Below, piece after piece: positions 9,340-20,399 of a stretch of 64,000 nt of DNA. Numbering within the stretch: the stretch's first letter is position 1; every line of letters starts with the position of its first letter. A model generated the notes under the pieces. That model was given only the letters and a program-made list of their open reading frames with translations. It was not told the DNA's origin and did no database searches. The translations under genes and the position numbers were made by a program. This DNA comes from Prorocentrum cordatum (Eukaryota > Sar > Dinophyceae > Prorocentrales > Prorocentraceae): contig CAUYUJ010006558.1 in assembly GCA_963575745.1 (NCBI GenBank), forward strand, positions 433,501 to 497,500. The letters run 5' to 3'.

Positions 9340-10010
9340 GAACAAGCATTTGTTCAAGGATGTCTCTAGCAAATGAACAGCTGTTCAAGGATGTGTCAAG
9401 CGAAACCAGCAATTATTTCAAGGATGTCTCAAGGATGTCTCAAGGTCAAGACTGTCTCGAGGATGTCTTAAGCGAAACAAGCATATACTGAAGGATGTCT
9501 CAAGCGAAACGATGCGTTTCTTAAGGATGTCTCAAGCGAAAACAGCAATTCTGTGAGGATGTCTCAAGCGAGACCAAGAATTTTGGGAGGCAGACTCAAA
9601 CGAAACGAGCAATGTTTCAAGGATGTCTCAAGCGAAACCAGCAATTTTGCGAGGATGCCTCAAGCGATCCGATAAGCTTGTCGAGGATGTCTCAAGCGAA
9701 ACAAGCATATACTCGAGGATGTCTCAAGCGATTCGAGAAGCTCGTCGAGGATGTCTCAAGCGAAACAAGCATATACTCGAGGATGTCTCAAGCGAAACAA
9801 GCATATACTGAAGGATGTCTCTAGCAAATGAACAACTGTTCAAGGATGTGTCAAGCGAAACAAGCAATTATTTCAAGGATGTCTCAAGGATGTCTCAAGG
9901 TGTTTCAAGACTGCCTCGAGGATGTCTTAAGCGAAACAAGCAATCATTTCAAGAATGCACCCAGCGAGATAAGCAATACTTCGAGGATATCTCAAGCGAA
10001 ACACATCATA
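9340..10010 (+). repeat. 32-bp repeat array 4
   Basis: About twenty units, including the same two variants as array 1. The block ACAGCTGTTCAAGGATGTGTCAAGCG appears in two versions at about 9377 and 9829, an internal direct duplication of about 450 bp. 9238-9339 is CGAG-rich unique sequence after ORF D. Confidence 0.9.
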
Positions 10011-10049
10011 TGTATTGATTGATTGCTGCTTTCTTTCAGTTTTCCTTCT

Positions 10050-10055
10050 TTCTTG

Positions 10056-10146
<91 letters not shown>

Positions 10147-11200
10147 CTCTATATGTTTTTTGTCCATCTCCCCCCCCCCCCCCTCTCCCCGCCTGAACTT
10201 GTTTATCCCTGTGGTTGATTATCCATGGAAAGTGAGGCGCATGAGCTACCCTGCGCGAGCACTCCAAAAAATCAATTTTCAGAAAGCGCTTGTAAAGTAA
10301 ATCTAATATATTTGGAACTTGGAATTGTTGCTCTTTTTCTTCCTCTTCTCTTCTCCTTCTTTTTTCTTTATTTATATTTTCATTTCTTTATATATTTCTT
10401 TATTTCTTTATTTTTCCTCTCTCTCTCTCTCTCCCCCCATGCCCCCCTGAACTTGTTCATCACTGGTGTTGATTACCCATGGAAAGTGAGGCGCATGAGC
10501 TACCCGACACGAGCACTTAAAAATCTTACTTTTCATAAAGCGCTTGCAAATAAAAAATAAGTCATAAAGCGCTCGCATGTGAGCTACCCTGCACGAGCAC
10601 TTTAAAACATCAATTTTCAGAAAGCGCTTGTAAATTAAATCTAACAGATTTGGAACTTGATTTGTTTTGCTCTTTTTCTTCCTCTTCTCTTCTCTTTCTC
10701 TTAATTTATAATTTTCATTTCTTTATATAGTTCTTTATCTCTTTCTTTTTTTTGCATCTCTCTCCCCCCATGCCCCCTGAACTCGCTCATCCCTGGGGTT
10801 GATTATCCGCGGAAAGTGGGGCGCATGAGCTACCCTGCACGAGCGCTAAAACATTGTAATTGTCATAAACCGCTTGTACATAAAATATTAATACATTTGA
10901 ATCTTCAGATTTTTTTGATTCATCCTCCTTTCCTCTTCTACTTCTCCTCCTCATATCTTCTTGTCCTTTTCCTTTTTAATATTTATTTTATGTATGTCCC
11001 TCAACTCTCTCTTTGTTTTCTTTATTTCTCTCTTTATATCTTTCTCTCTCCCCATGCGCCCCTGAACCTGTTCATCCCCGGGGTTGATTATCCACGGAAA
11101 GCGAGGCGCATGAGCTCCTGCGCGAGCACTTTTTATTTAAAAAATGTGCATAAAGCGTTTGTAGATAAACGATAATAGATTTGGAACTTGAAATTTTTGC
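10050..11200 (+). repeat. CT-module cluster 2 (four units plus a partial)
   Basis: (CT)n at 10063-10145 is followed by module cores at about 10190, 10440, 10770 and 11055, plus a partial core near 10580. All share GAACTTGTTTATCCC-like, GGTTGATTATCCATGG-like and GAGCTACCC-like blocks and the CATAAAGCGCTTG tail. Spacing is 250-330 bp. Homologous to clusters 1 and 3. 11200-11440 is AT-rich with a C-rich stretch and (CT)n at 11437-11470. Confidence 0.85.
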
Positions 11201-11429
11201 GTTTCTAAATAAAATATGATGGATTTGAAACTTGAAATGTTTGCTGTTCCTCCCCCTCCTCTATCTGTCTGTCTTTCTATATGTTTTCTCTTCTTCTTAT
11301 TATTCTTCTTCTTAGTCTTCTTCTTCGTTGCAAGATTGTTTAAAATGTTATTTCTTTTTCCTGCGAAATGTGTTATATATTTCTTGTTCCTGAACATTTT
11401 TTTATGCTTTTTTTTTTTTTCTTTTTGTT

Positions 11430-11469
<40 letters not shown>

Positions 11470-11472
<3 letters not shown>

Positions 11473-11612
11473 GCAACCCCCCCCAGCACAACCCTCCAGC
11501 GCAGCCCTCCAGCACAACCCTCCAGCGCAGCCCTCCAGCACAACCCTCCAGCACAACCCTCCAGCACAACCCTGCAGCACAACCCTGCAGCACAACCCCT
11601 CGGCACAACCTC
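11470..11612 (+). repeat. 13-bp tandem repeat
   Basis: Eleven copies of a 13-bp unit of the form CAGCACAACCCTC / CAGCGCAGCCCTC. It abuts the foldback element at 11614. Confidence 0.9.
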
Positions 11613-11613
11613 T

Positions 11614-12297
11614 TGAGGTTTATTCTCGTCGGCAGTTTTATCATCGGCAGTGGTCGATAGCAACCCCTGAGCTCTACGGGAACACGGCGGCACGCAAGTG
11701 ATACCCATGTTGTTGAAAAAACTTCATTTGGAAAACAATATGTTTTATTTAATTGCGAATTCCATTGAAATCTTCGAATTTGCGAAATCGAGCCGTCAGG
11801 CGCTTGAATGCCGCGCTGCGTTCGAGATTTAGGCGAAAGCGTGTGCGACGCAATTTGCTCATGGCACTTTTTTTTGAAAGACCTTATTTTGACAAAAAAT
11901 ACTATATTTGGTTGCGAATTCCATTGAAATCCTTTCGAAATTGCGAATTCGAGCCCGCGCGCGCCTGAATGCCACACTGCGTTCGATATTCGGGCAAAAG
12001 CGCGCGACGCAAATTTCTCATAAATGCGTCGCGTGCTTAAATCTCGAACGCAATTTGGCATTCAAGCGCCTGACGGCTCGATTTCGCAATTTTGAAAGGA
12101 TTGCAATGGAATTCGCCCATTAAAAAAGGTTTTTTCTTTTTCAAAATGAAGTTTGTCAAACGATGCGTATCATTTGCGCGCCGCCGTCTTCCGGGAGAGC
12201 TCAGGAGTTGCGATTGACCGCTGCCGATGATAAAAAACTGCCGACGATGATAAACCTCAGCCGATGATAAAAAAACTGCCGACGATAATAAACCTCA
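11614..12297. mobile_element. Foldback (long inverted repeat) element
   Basis: The left end starts TGAGGTTTATTCTCGTCGG and continues through GAGCTCTACGGGAACACGGCGG and GTGATACCC. The right end, read on the other strand, starts TGAGGTTTATTATCGTCGG and contains GAGCTCTCCCGGAAGACGGCGG. Similarity continues inward for at least 230 bp per arm (GAATTCCATTG, AAATCGAGCCGTCAGGCGC, GCGTTCGAGATTTA). A third, direct copy of the inner arm lies at about 11905-12020. The right terminal 38 bp are tandemly duplicated, so the element may end at 12259 or 12297. It is AT-richer than its surroundings and encodes no protein. Confidence 0.85.
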
Positions 12298-12309
12298 GAG
12301 GAGCGCGCG

Positions 12310-12311
12310 GC

Positions 12312-12348
<37 letters not shown>

Positions 12349-12376
12349 TCTCACCTCTCTCTCTCTCTCTCTCTCT

Positions 12377-12423
<47 letters not shown>

Positions 12424-12698
12424 CCTCCCTCTCTCCTCTTTCTCTCACTATCTCTCTCTGCTCAAGGTGAGCTGCTGAAGCAGAGCTGCTCAGGCAGATG
12501 GCTGCTCAGAGAGCAAACCAGAGAATGAGACCTTCGAGAATGTCTCAAGCGAACCCAGTGCTTCTTCGAAGATGTCTCAAGCGAATCAAGCATGTTTTCA
12601 AGGATGTCTGAGGCGAAGCGAACAATTCTGCAAGAACGCCCCGAGGGAGGCCAAATGTTGATTCGAGGAAATCTCAAGCAACATGATTATCTTTGATA

Positions 12699-12731
<33 letters not shown>

Positions 12732-13025
12732 TCTCTCCCTCTCTCCCTCTCTCTCTCTCTCTCTCACTCTCTCTCTCTCTCTCTCGCTATCTCTCTCTGC
12801 TCGAGCTGAGCTGCTGAAGCAGAGCTGCTCAGGCAGATGGCTGCTCAGAGAGCAGAACCAGACAATGAGACCTTCGAGAATGTCTCAAGCGAACCCAGCG
12901 TTTCTTCGAAGATGTCTCAAGCGAATCAAGCATGTTTTCAAGGATGTCTGAGGCGAAGCGAACAATTCTGCAAGAACGTCTCGAGCGAGGCCAAATGTTG
13001 ATCCGAGGAAATCTCAAGCAACAGC
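12310..13025 (+). repeat. (GA)n/(CT)n tract and a 339-bp direct duplication
   Basis: 12316-12345 is (GA)n; 12355-12440 and 12700-12790 are (CT)n. The block GCTGCTGAAGCAGAGCTGCTC with about 210 bp downstream (diverged 32-bp units ending near CCAAATGTTGAT) occurs at 12471 and again at 12810, a 339-bp period. Confidence 0.85.
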
Positions 13026-13101
13026 ACCAGATGCTTATTTCAAGCAGATCCAGCAGCGATGTCCAAGCATCGACTCGACAAGCATCGACTCGAGAACAAC
13101 A

Positions 13102-13127
13102 TTCGTGATTAGCCTCTTTGGCTCAAG
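13102..13127 (+). other. Spliced-leader relic upstream of the transposase
   Basis: Ends AGCCTCTTTGGCTCAAG, matching the last 17 nt of the dinoflagellate spliced leader at 15 positions; upstream TTCGT matches its start with a 4-nt insertion between. The transposase ATG at 13208 lies 80 nt downstream. Confidence 0.75.
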
Positions 13128-13207
13128 CCTTTCGAGCAAGGCTTTCGAACCTCTCGAGCAGGCCACCACTCCAGCAAGCCTTTCGAGCCTGTCGCGCCTC
13201 GAGTACG

Positions 13208-15558
13208 ATGGGCACGCCTGTCAAGCGGCAGTCGAGCTTGTCGAGCTTGTGGGGCCTTTCAAGCCCGAGCCCGGCGGACACTCCGACCTCCCACAAGAAG
13301 CTTCGAGCCTCGCCTCACTTGTCCGAGGAGGCCAAGAGCAATTTCTTCAAGGATCTCGAGCACAAGAGGCTCGAGGCGGAGCAGACCGAGAAGGAACGCC
13401 TCGCAGCCGCAGCTGAGCGCCGAGCGAAGGCGAGCGCCGAGGGCAAGGTGCTCGACCCCGCCGACTTCGGCCGAGGCGTCGCCCGAGGAGCGACCAAGGG
13501 CGGCAGACCCGAGGGCGCGAATCGCAAGTGCACGGGGACGCACGAGCCCCGAGCAGCCCCCACCCTGCGCCGAGACCCACCAGCGCAGTGCAAGCTTCAA
13601 GTCGCCCTCGACTGGCGCAAGCAGGCCGAGAAGCACGAGGTCGCGGACATCAGCCAGCTGCCGAGCAACGTCAAGGCGCAGCTCATCGAGAAATGGCACT
13701 GGCCCTACCTCACGGTCAAGAGCTGGACCGAGAAGAGAGCAGCTTTCGAGAAGCCCGTCGCCACGGAGAGGCTCGGCAAGAACGGCCTCCGAGCCTGCGG
13801 CCGAGTTCGGGCATATCATGCCAAGGCAGACAGGAGCCAAGGCGCGAGGATCCAGAGCTACACTCGTGGCCGAGCATGCCCCAAGCGCCCCCTCGAGGGA
13901 GTCATGGGCCGACTCGAGGCCTGGTTCAAACGAGAGCGCATGTGCGGCCACGAGGTCCGCAACAAGACGATCTTAACGAGACTCAAGTACGAGCTCGAGT
14001 GGGAGAGAGACAAACAAGAGCACCTCAAGGACGCGAGCCACGTCGTCTTCAACTCCCAGATCCTCAACCGAGTCACCAAGCGGCTCGAGACCTTCAACAT
14101 CAACAACCTCTGCCGCAAGGACGCCAAGTGGATCGAGGAGACCGTTCCCCCGAGGCTCCACGCAGTCAAACGGAAAGGCCAGCGCCTCTCCGAGCAGCGC
14201 AACAAGGGCCTTTCCGAGTCCAAGGCCAAGTTGACGTGGGCCACGAGCGACCGCTTCATCCACCTCGTTTCCAGGGGCACGGCCGAGGAACTCGCCATGT
14301 TCGTCGGGGACACCGAGAGCTTCATCGAGAACAGGCAAGCCACGAGCGTCGTCGTGGTCGACGCCGCCGCGCTGTGGCTCAAGCTCAGGGGCGAGGAGAA
14401 GGTCTACCTCCACGCGAACGAGCTCGAGGGTCCTAGCCACGAAGCTCGCATCGAGAAGCTCCGCCGCAAGTTCCGCGAGACGCAGGCCGAGGCAGACAAG
14501 GCAGCTTGGGAGATGGAGAAACCAAGTTCTACCAGGAGCACGGCGACCAGAAGGAGCAAGTAGAGCAAGCGTACTCAAGCGCAGGCGACAAGTATCGCCT
14601 CACGATGATCAACATATCGAGCGTCGCGAATTGGTTCGACCCAACCAAGGACCCCAAGTCGAACAAGAAGCGCTCGATCCTGCGAGTGCCCTGTGCGAGG
14701 CACTGCAAGATCTCCGATATGGACCTCGAGAGCGGCAAGTGGCTCCGTGACGTCAGTTACGAGCGAAGCGACGGCGAGGCCGATGTCTTCCGAGCAGGCG
14801 AGAACATCGGCCAGATTCTCAAGGGTTGGCGCCAAGCCCTCCTCGAGTTCGACCCCGAGCAGCGCGCCGAGATCTTCGAGCATATTGACATCTGGGGCCA
14901 GCCTCGAGCTTGGACCGACGAGCTCATCGCGAGCTGGACGATCGACTTTATCCAAGCCGAGCACGGCCAAGCTCTCGTGTTCGCCGACTGTCTCTCGAGC
15001 CAGTGGGCCGAGGCCGTCGCGCCCCGAGCGTGGCTCAAGCAGATCGTCTACGCGCCGATGGCTCCAGACGTGACGAGCTTCCTCCAGGAACCCGACGCGC
15101 ACGAGCACTCGCAGCTCAAGGCAACCATTCGCGAGGTGAAGTCCGAGATCCACTGGGCGATCGAGCAAGACTGGATGCAGAGGGTCAAGGCCGAGCCCGA
15201 GAAGAACTACAAGTACCCGAGCAATTGGGGGCCATACGAGTGCATCTACTGCATCTCCGAGGCGCACAAGCGCTTCCGCGAGAAGAACGCCGAGACCGTC
15301 CCACTGCAAGGCATGCAAGCGAACCAGATGCTCGCAGCGAGGCCGGGAGAGGCGGAGGACGAGGAGGAGGGGGAGGAGGAGAGGGGGAGGAGGAGGAGGT
15401 TGAGGAGGAGGAGGAGGAGATGGAGGAGGAGGAGGAGGATGGACGGAGGAGTAGAAGAGGAAGAGGAGGAGGGGGACGAGGAGGAGGAGAGGGAGTCGCT
15501 CGGCGAGGAGGAGGAGGAGAAAGAGGAGAACAAGGAAGAGGAAGATCTCGAGCCTTGA
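13208..15558 (+). pseudogene. DDE transposase (Tc5/pogo-like, DDE_1 type), one frameshift
   Basis: The first part (13208-14563) holds, after a charged N-terminus, a helical region with DWRKQAEKHEVADISQLP and a CENP-B/Tc5-type helix-turn-helix (RLEAWFKRERMCGHEVRNK, residues about 230-270). It then has VVVVDAAALWLKL, whose Asp (14360) fits the first catalytic residue. The second part (from about 14520 in another frame) has ALVFADCLSSQW (Asp at 14986), then APMAPDVTSFLQEPDAHEH (Asp at 15094), matching the D...P...T..LQ..D pattern of DDE_1 endonucleases. The frames meet near 14520, where a one-base loss in an A run would explain the break. The last 80 residues are Glu/Arg runs from a GGA tract. 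Full length would be about 780 residues. It would act in the nucleus on the element's ends. Confidence 0.75.
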
Positions 15559-15629
15559 GCTTCACCCCCCAGCGAATTCAAGAAAACCCTTCGAGGATTG
15601 CCGGGAAGGATCCCAAGATGACCCCAAGC

Positions 15630-16000
15630 ATTTCTTCGATGTTGTGTCAAGCGGAATAAGCAATAATTTGAGATGTCTCAAGCGAAATAGATAATAGTTT
15701 GAAGATGTCTCACATGAAATAAGCAATCAGATGAGGATATTTCAAGCGAGATAACGATAGATTTATGATGTCTCAAGCAATAGTTTGAGGATGTCTCCAG
15801 CGAAATAAGCAATAGTTCGAATATGTCTCACGCGAAACACAATTAATTCGAGGATGTCTCAAGCGAAATAAGCAATAGTTTGAGGGTGTCTCAAGCGAAA
15901 TATGCAATAGTTTGAGGATTCAAAAGCGAAATACGCAATATTTTGAAGATGTCTCAAGCAATAATTTGGGGATGTCTCCAGCAAAATAACTAAGCAATCG
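15630..16000 (+). repeat. 32-bp repeat array 5
   Basis: About eleven AT-rich variants (CAAGCGAAATAAGCAATAGTTTG type) start about 70 bp after the transposase stop. The same variant dominates array 19035-20300, so arrays 5 and 7 may flank the protease unit symmetrically. Confidence 0.85.
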
Positions 16001-16009
16001 TTCCCCTCT

Positions 16010-16423
16010 CCTCTTCTACTTCTCCTCTTCATTTGTTATTCTTCCTTTTGTTTTCACGTTTGCATGTTTATCTTTTTTCTTTTTTTTTATTTCTATATGT
16101 TTCTCTTAGTTTTGTTTCTGTCTGACTCTCTATCTCCTTCTCTCTCTATCTCTCCCCATGCGCCCCTGAACTTGTTTACCCCTGGGGTTGATTATCAGCG
16201 GAAAGTGAGGCGCGTGAGCTACCCTGCACGAGCACTTAAACATTCTAATTTTCATAAAGCGCTTGTAAATTAAATTTAATACATTTGAATATGCAGACTT
16301 TTCGTTTTTTCCTCCTTTCCTCTTCTCTTTATCCTTTTCATTTATTATTCTACTTTTCTTTTTGAATATATCTTCTCTCTTTAGGTCCTTCCTCTCTTTT
16401 TCTTTATGATCTCTCTCTCTCTC

Positions 16424-16497
<74 letters not shown>

Positions 16498-16840
16498 CCC
16501 CCCCTCCCCCCCCTCCTCCTCTGACCTTTTTTATCCCTGGGGTTTATTATCCATGGAAAGTGAAGCACATGAGCTACCCTACACGAGCACTTAAACATTT
16601 GAATTTTCATAAGCGCTTGTAAATAAAATCTGATACGTTTGAACTTGAGATTTGTCCTTCTCTTTCTCCTCCTCCTCTGTTTTCTTTTCTTTTTGTTTGT
16701 TTTTCATTTTCTTTGTCATGTCTTATTGTTTCTTTGTACTTTTTTTTTTGCATATCGCTTTCTCCGTTCCTCCGTCCGCCTGAACTTTATTATCGCCGCG
16801 GTTGATTATCCAGGGGCACCGAGGCGGATGAGCTACTCCG
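16010..16840 (+). repeat. CT-module cluster 3 (three units)
   Basis: Module cores at about 16157, 16495 and 16780 with (CT)n at 16404-16495. Same GAACTTGTTTACC/TTATCC, GGTTGATTATC and GAGCTACCC blocks as clusters 1 and 2. The last core is truncated and passes directly into 32-bp units at 16838, which run into the protease ORF. Confidence 0.85.
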
Positions 16841-16843
16841 AGG

Positions 16844-19001
16844 ATGTCTCAAGCGAAACAAGCATATACTCGAGGATGTCTCAAGCGAAGCAAGCATATA
16901 CCGAAGGATGTCTCAAGCGAAACGATGCGTTTCTTCAGGGTGTCTCGAGCGAAAACAGCAATTGCTCGAGGATGTCGCAAGCGAACCGAGAGGTTCGACG
17001 AGGATGTCTCAAGCGAAACGAGTGATTCGTCGAGGATATCTCAAGAGAAACAAGTAGACGAGGATGTCTCAGAGGATAAGGAGGAGGAGAAGGAGGAGGG
17101 AGGGGCCGCGACGAGGCCGACCGAGCAGACCGAGCTGAAGGTCGTCACAGGCGAGGAGCCGTGGAGCTACTCCACCGAGCCTGGCCGAGGCATCGAGCCG
17201 AGACTGGCCAAGGAGAGACTCGACGCGGTTGCGAGCTGGCCCGAGAACGCCCCCCCGATTCCCGACTGGAGCGCACTGGACGGCGAGTGCTTCCGAGTCG
17301 AGGACTTGCCGAAGGACTACGAGGACGACGAGAACCCCTGCCTCCTCGAGCTTGCAGAGCTACACCTCGAGCTCACAGACGAGCAGCGAGACGTGCTCAG
17401 GCCGCCCGAGGAGCGCATCAAGGAGATCCAGTTCCCGCGCGCCCTCGCGGACCGAGCGCGCCACCGGCGAATCAACCGCAAGAACAAGTGGGCGAGCAAG
17501 TTCCGATGCCAGTACGTGGGCAAGCTAGCGGCCAAGTGGAACAAGGCGAAGCGCAACCAGGATGGCCGAGACGCCCTCGACAGCAAGAGCCGAGGCATCG
17601 CCAAGGCGAAGCTGTCGGGACGAGCCCCCGCGCCGATGGGGAGCTTCGCGGAGAAATTCAAGCAGAAGGGGAAGGCCAAGCGGAACCAGAGCGCCCAGGA
17701 CAAAAAGAGAGGCCAAGCGGGCCTCAAGGAGCGCAAGGACTCGCCCTGGCACGGCGAGAGCATCCGCGTCAACGAGGAGTGCGTCCACGAGGGGAGGCGC
17801 GGGAGAATCCAAGACGTCTGGAGCGTCATGGACACCGAGGGCGAGTACCAGTTCCGAGTGCTCGAGGTCGAGACGTCGGCGATCTTCCAGATCCGCTCCA
17901 GCCAGGCTCGAGGGCCAATGGGGCGCGAGCGGAAGCCGAGCAGAAGGGCCAGCGGAAGCCGAGCGGAAGTTGGCGCAGAAACCGAGCGGAAGGGAACTCG
18001 CGCGGAAGCCGAGCGGAAGGGCAGCGGAAACCGAGCGGAGTTCGCCCCCATCCGTCGGTCCTCGAGCCTGGGAGGTCGTGGTCGAGGAGGAGTGGGCGAA
18101 GGCCAAGCCCGCCAAGATGGATTACCGAACCCTGAGGAAGGCCAGGCGCACCGAGCTGGCCAAGCACCTAGCCATCACCAACTGCGAGTTCGTCGAGAAG
18201 AACAGGACCCTCGAGCTCGGCACGATGAAGGCTTTCATTGGCGAGATCGCGGAACGAGTTGGCCAGCCGCCAGGCGTCGAGCTAATCGAGCCGACGATTG
18301 CTGTTCTCTGGGCTCGAGAAGACCATGGCGACGACGCGGCCACTGCCGAGGCGCAAGAGGAGCAGAAGGCCCGGCGCGAGAGGATCGAGAACGCCAAGGT
18401 TCTGCTCATCTGCGTCTGGTCCGACAACCCGATGCACTACACGTACCTCAAGGTGACCAAGGAGGAATTCCAGGACGTGGCCATCGAGCACCGAGACTCT
18501 CTCAAGGTGCCGTCCGAGTCCGCCAGGGAGGCGGCCACGAGAATCCAGCGCAAGCTCTTTGGGCCTGAGGCGGAGTGCCCCCCTCCGAGCAACTCGAGAT
18601 ACCAAGTGGATGGGTGGTCCTGCGGATTGTGGGTGACGAGGTGGTTCGAGCGCGCCCTGCGCGAGCTCCGCGGCGAGGGCCGCCAGCCGCCAAGCAGCAT
18701 CAGAGACATCTGCGCCCGAGGTAACGAGTGGGTCGAGAAGCTGAAGAACGCGAGCGATTCCAAGCCCAAGGGCATGGCCAAGGCCAAGGGCAAGGCCCCG
18801 GATCCGTTCGTGCCCGAGCCCAAGCACGCCAACCTCGAGGCAGCACTGCAAGCAGCCAAGGAGTGCAAGAAATGCTTACAGCTCAAGGATGGCAGTAAAG
18901 GCTGCCGAGCCTGTATGGGCGAGCACTTCGAGCAAGTGCGCCACAAAGGCTTTTTGTCGAGGACAGCCAAGGACTTCGAGCTCGCGTGTATGAAGCTTTA
19001 A
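16844..19001 (+). pseudogene. Ulp1/C48-like protease-domain protein, one frameshift
   Basis: The frame from 16844 is repeat-derived to about 17070. Then comes a Glu-rich stretch and protein-like sequence to about 17930, including a basic segment (RHRRINRKNKWASKF) and a possible small beta domain (RVNEECVHEGRRGRIQDVW). At 17920-18050 a degenerate GCGGAAGCCGAGCG repeat coincides with a switch to the frame ending at 19001. The second part contains ICVWSDNPMHYTYLKV (His 18435), EHRDSLKVP (Asp 18495), then YQVDGWSCGLWV (Gln 18603, Cys 18621): the His-Asp-Gln-Cys order of Ulp1/SENP cysteine peptidases. A CxxC...CxxC motif (CKKCLQLKDGSKGCRACMG) lies near the C-terminus. All four catalytic residues are present. 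SUMO or another ubiquitin-like protein would be the expected substrate. No convincing start or spliced-leader relic was found. Confidence 0.65.
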
Positions 19002-19034
19002 CCGCGAGCATGCGCCCTCGAGAACTATAAACAA

Positions 19035-20300
19035 TACCCAAGCGAAAAGAGCATATGTTCGAGGAAGCCTCAAGCGAAACACACAATTATTTCGAGGATG
19101 TCTCAATCGAAATACGCAATAGTTCCAGGATGTCTCAAGCGAAATAAGCCATAGTTCGAGGATACCTCAAGCGAAATACGGAATAGCTTCGAGATGTCTC
19201 ACTCAATAGTTTGAGGATGTCTCCAGCGAAATAAGCAATAGTTTGAGGATGTCTCACGCGAAACACCATTAGTTCGAGGATGTCAAGCGAAATAAGCAAG
19301 TTAGTTTGAGGGTGTCTCAAGCGAAATATGCAATAGTTTGAGGATGTCTCCAGCGAAGTACGCAATAGTTTGAAGATGTCTCAAGCAATAGTTTGACGAT
19401 GTCTCCAGCGAAATAAGCAATAGTTTGAGGGTGTCTCAAACGAAGCACGCAATTTTTTCGAGGATGTCTCAAGCGAAATAAGCAATAGTTCGAGGATGTC
19501 TCAAGCGAAATAAACAATAGTATGGGGATGTCTCACGCGAAATACGCAATAGTTTCGAGGATGTCTCAAGCGAGATAAACAATAGTTTGAGGGTGTCTCC
19601 AGCGAAACAAGCAATAGTACGAGGATGTCTCAAGCGAAAAAAAAACAATAGTTTGAGGGTGTCTCAGGCGGAATAAGCAATACGTTGTGGATGTCTCAAG
19701 CGAAATACGCAGTAGTTTCAGGATGTTTCAAGCGAAATCAGCAATAGTTTGAAGATGTTTCAAGCGCAAAACACAATCATTTCGAGGATGTCTCAAGCGA
19801 AATGAACAATAGTTTGAGGGTGTCTCAAGCGAAATAAGCAATAGTTTGTGGATGTCTCAAGCGAAATGCGCAATAGTTTGAGGGTGTCTCAAGCGAAATA
19901 AGCAATAGTTTGTGGATGTCTCAAGCGAAATACGCAATAGTTTCAAGATGTTTCAGGCGAAAGCAGCAATAGTTGAAGGATGTTTCAAGCGAACAACACA
20001 ATCATTTCGAGGATGTCTCAAGCGAAATGAACAATAGTTTGAAGGCGTCTCAATCGAAATAAGCAATAGTTTGTGGATGTCTCAAGCGAAATACGCAATA
20101 GTTTCAGGATGTTTCAGGCGAAATCAGCAATTGTTTGAGGATGTTTCAAGCGAAAACACAATTATTTCGCGGATGTCTCAAGCGAAATAAGCAATACTTT
20201 GACGGTGTCTCAAGCGAAATAAGCAATAGTTTGTGGATGTCTCAAGCGAAACAAGGGATTTGTTGAGGATGTCTCCAGCGAGATAAGAGATAAACCATTG
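19035..20300 (+). repeat. 32-bp repeat array 7 (right-hand array)
   Basis: About 38 units, mostly CAAGCGAAATAAGCAATAGTTTG and CAAGCGAAATACGCAATAGTTTC variants, more AT-rich and more diverged than array 1. It is the last occurrence of the family. Higher-order repetition of about 190-220 bp is visible between 19790 and 20250. Confidence 0.9.
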
Positions 20301-20399
20301 TTGATGATATTTCTATGGAGACTAAACGCCAAGGATGTCTCAAAACGTGCTCGGCTTGGCTTCTCTTGATCATCTCTTACTTCGAGATTATGCTGAGGT

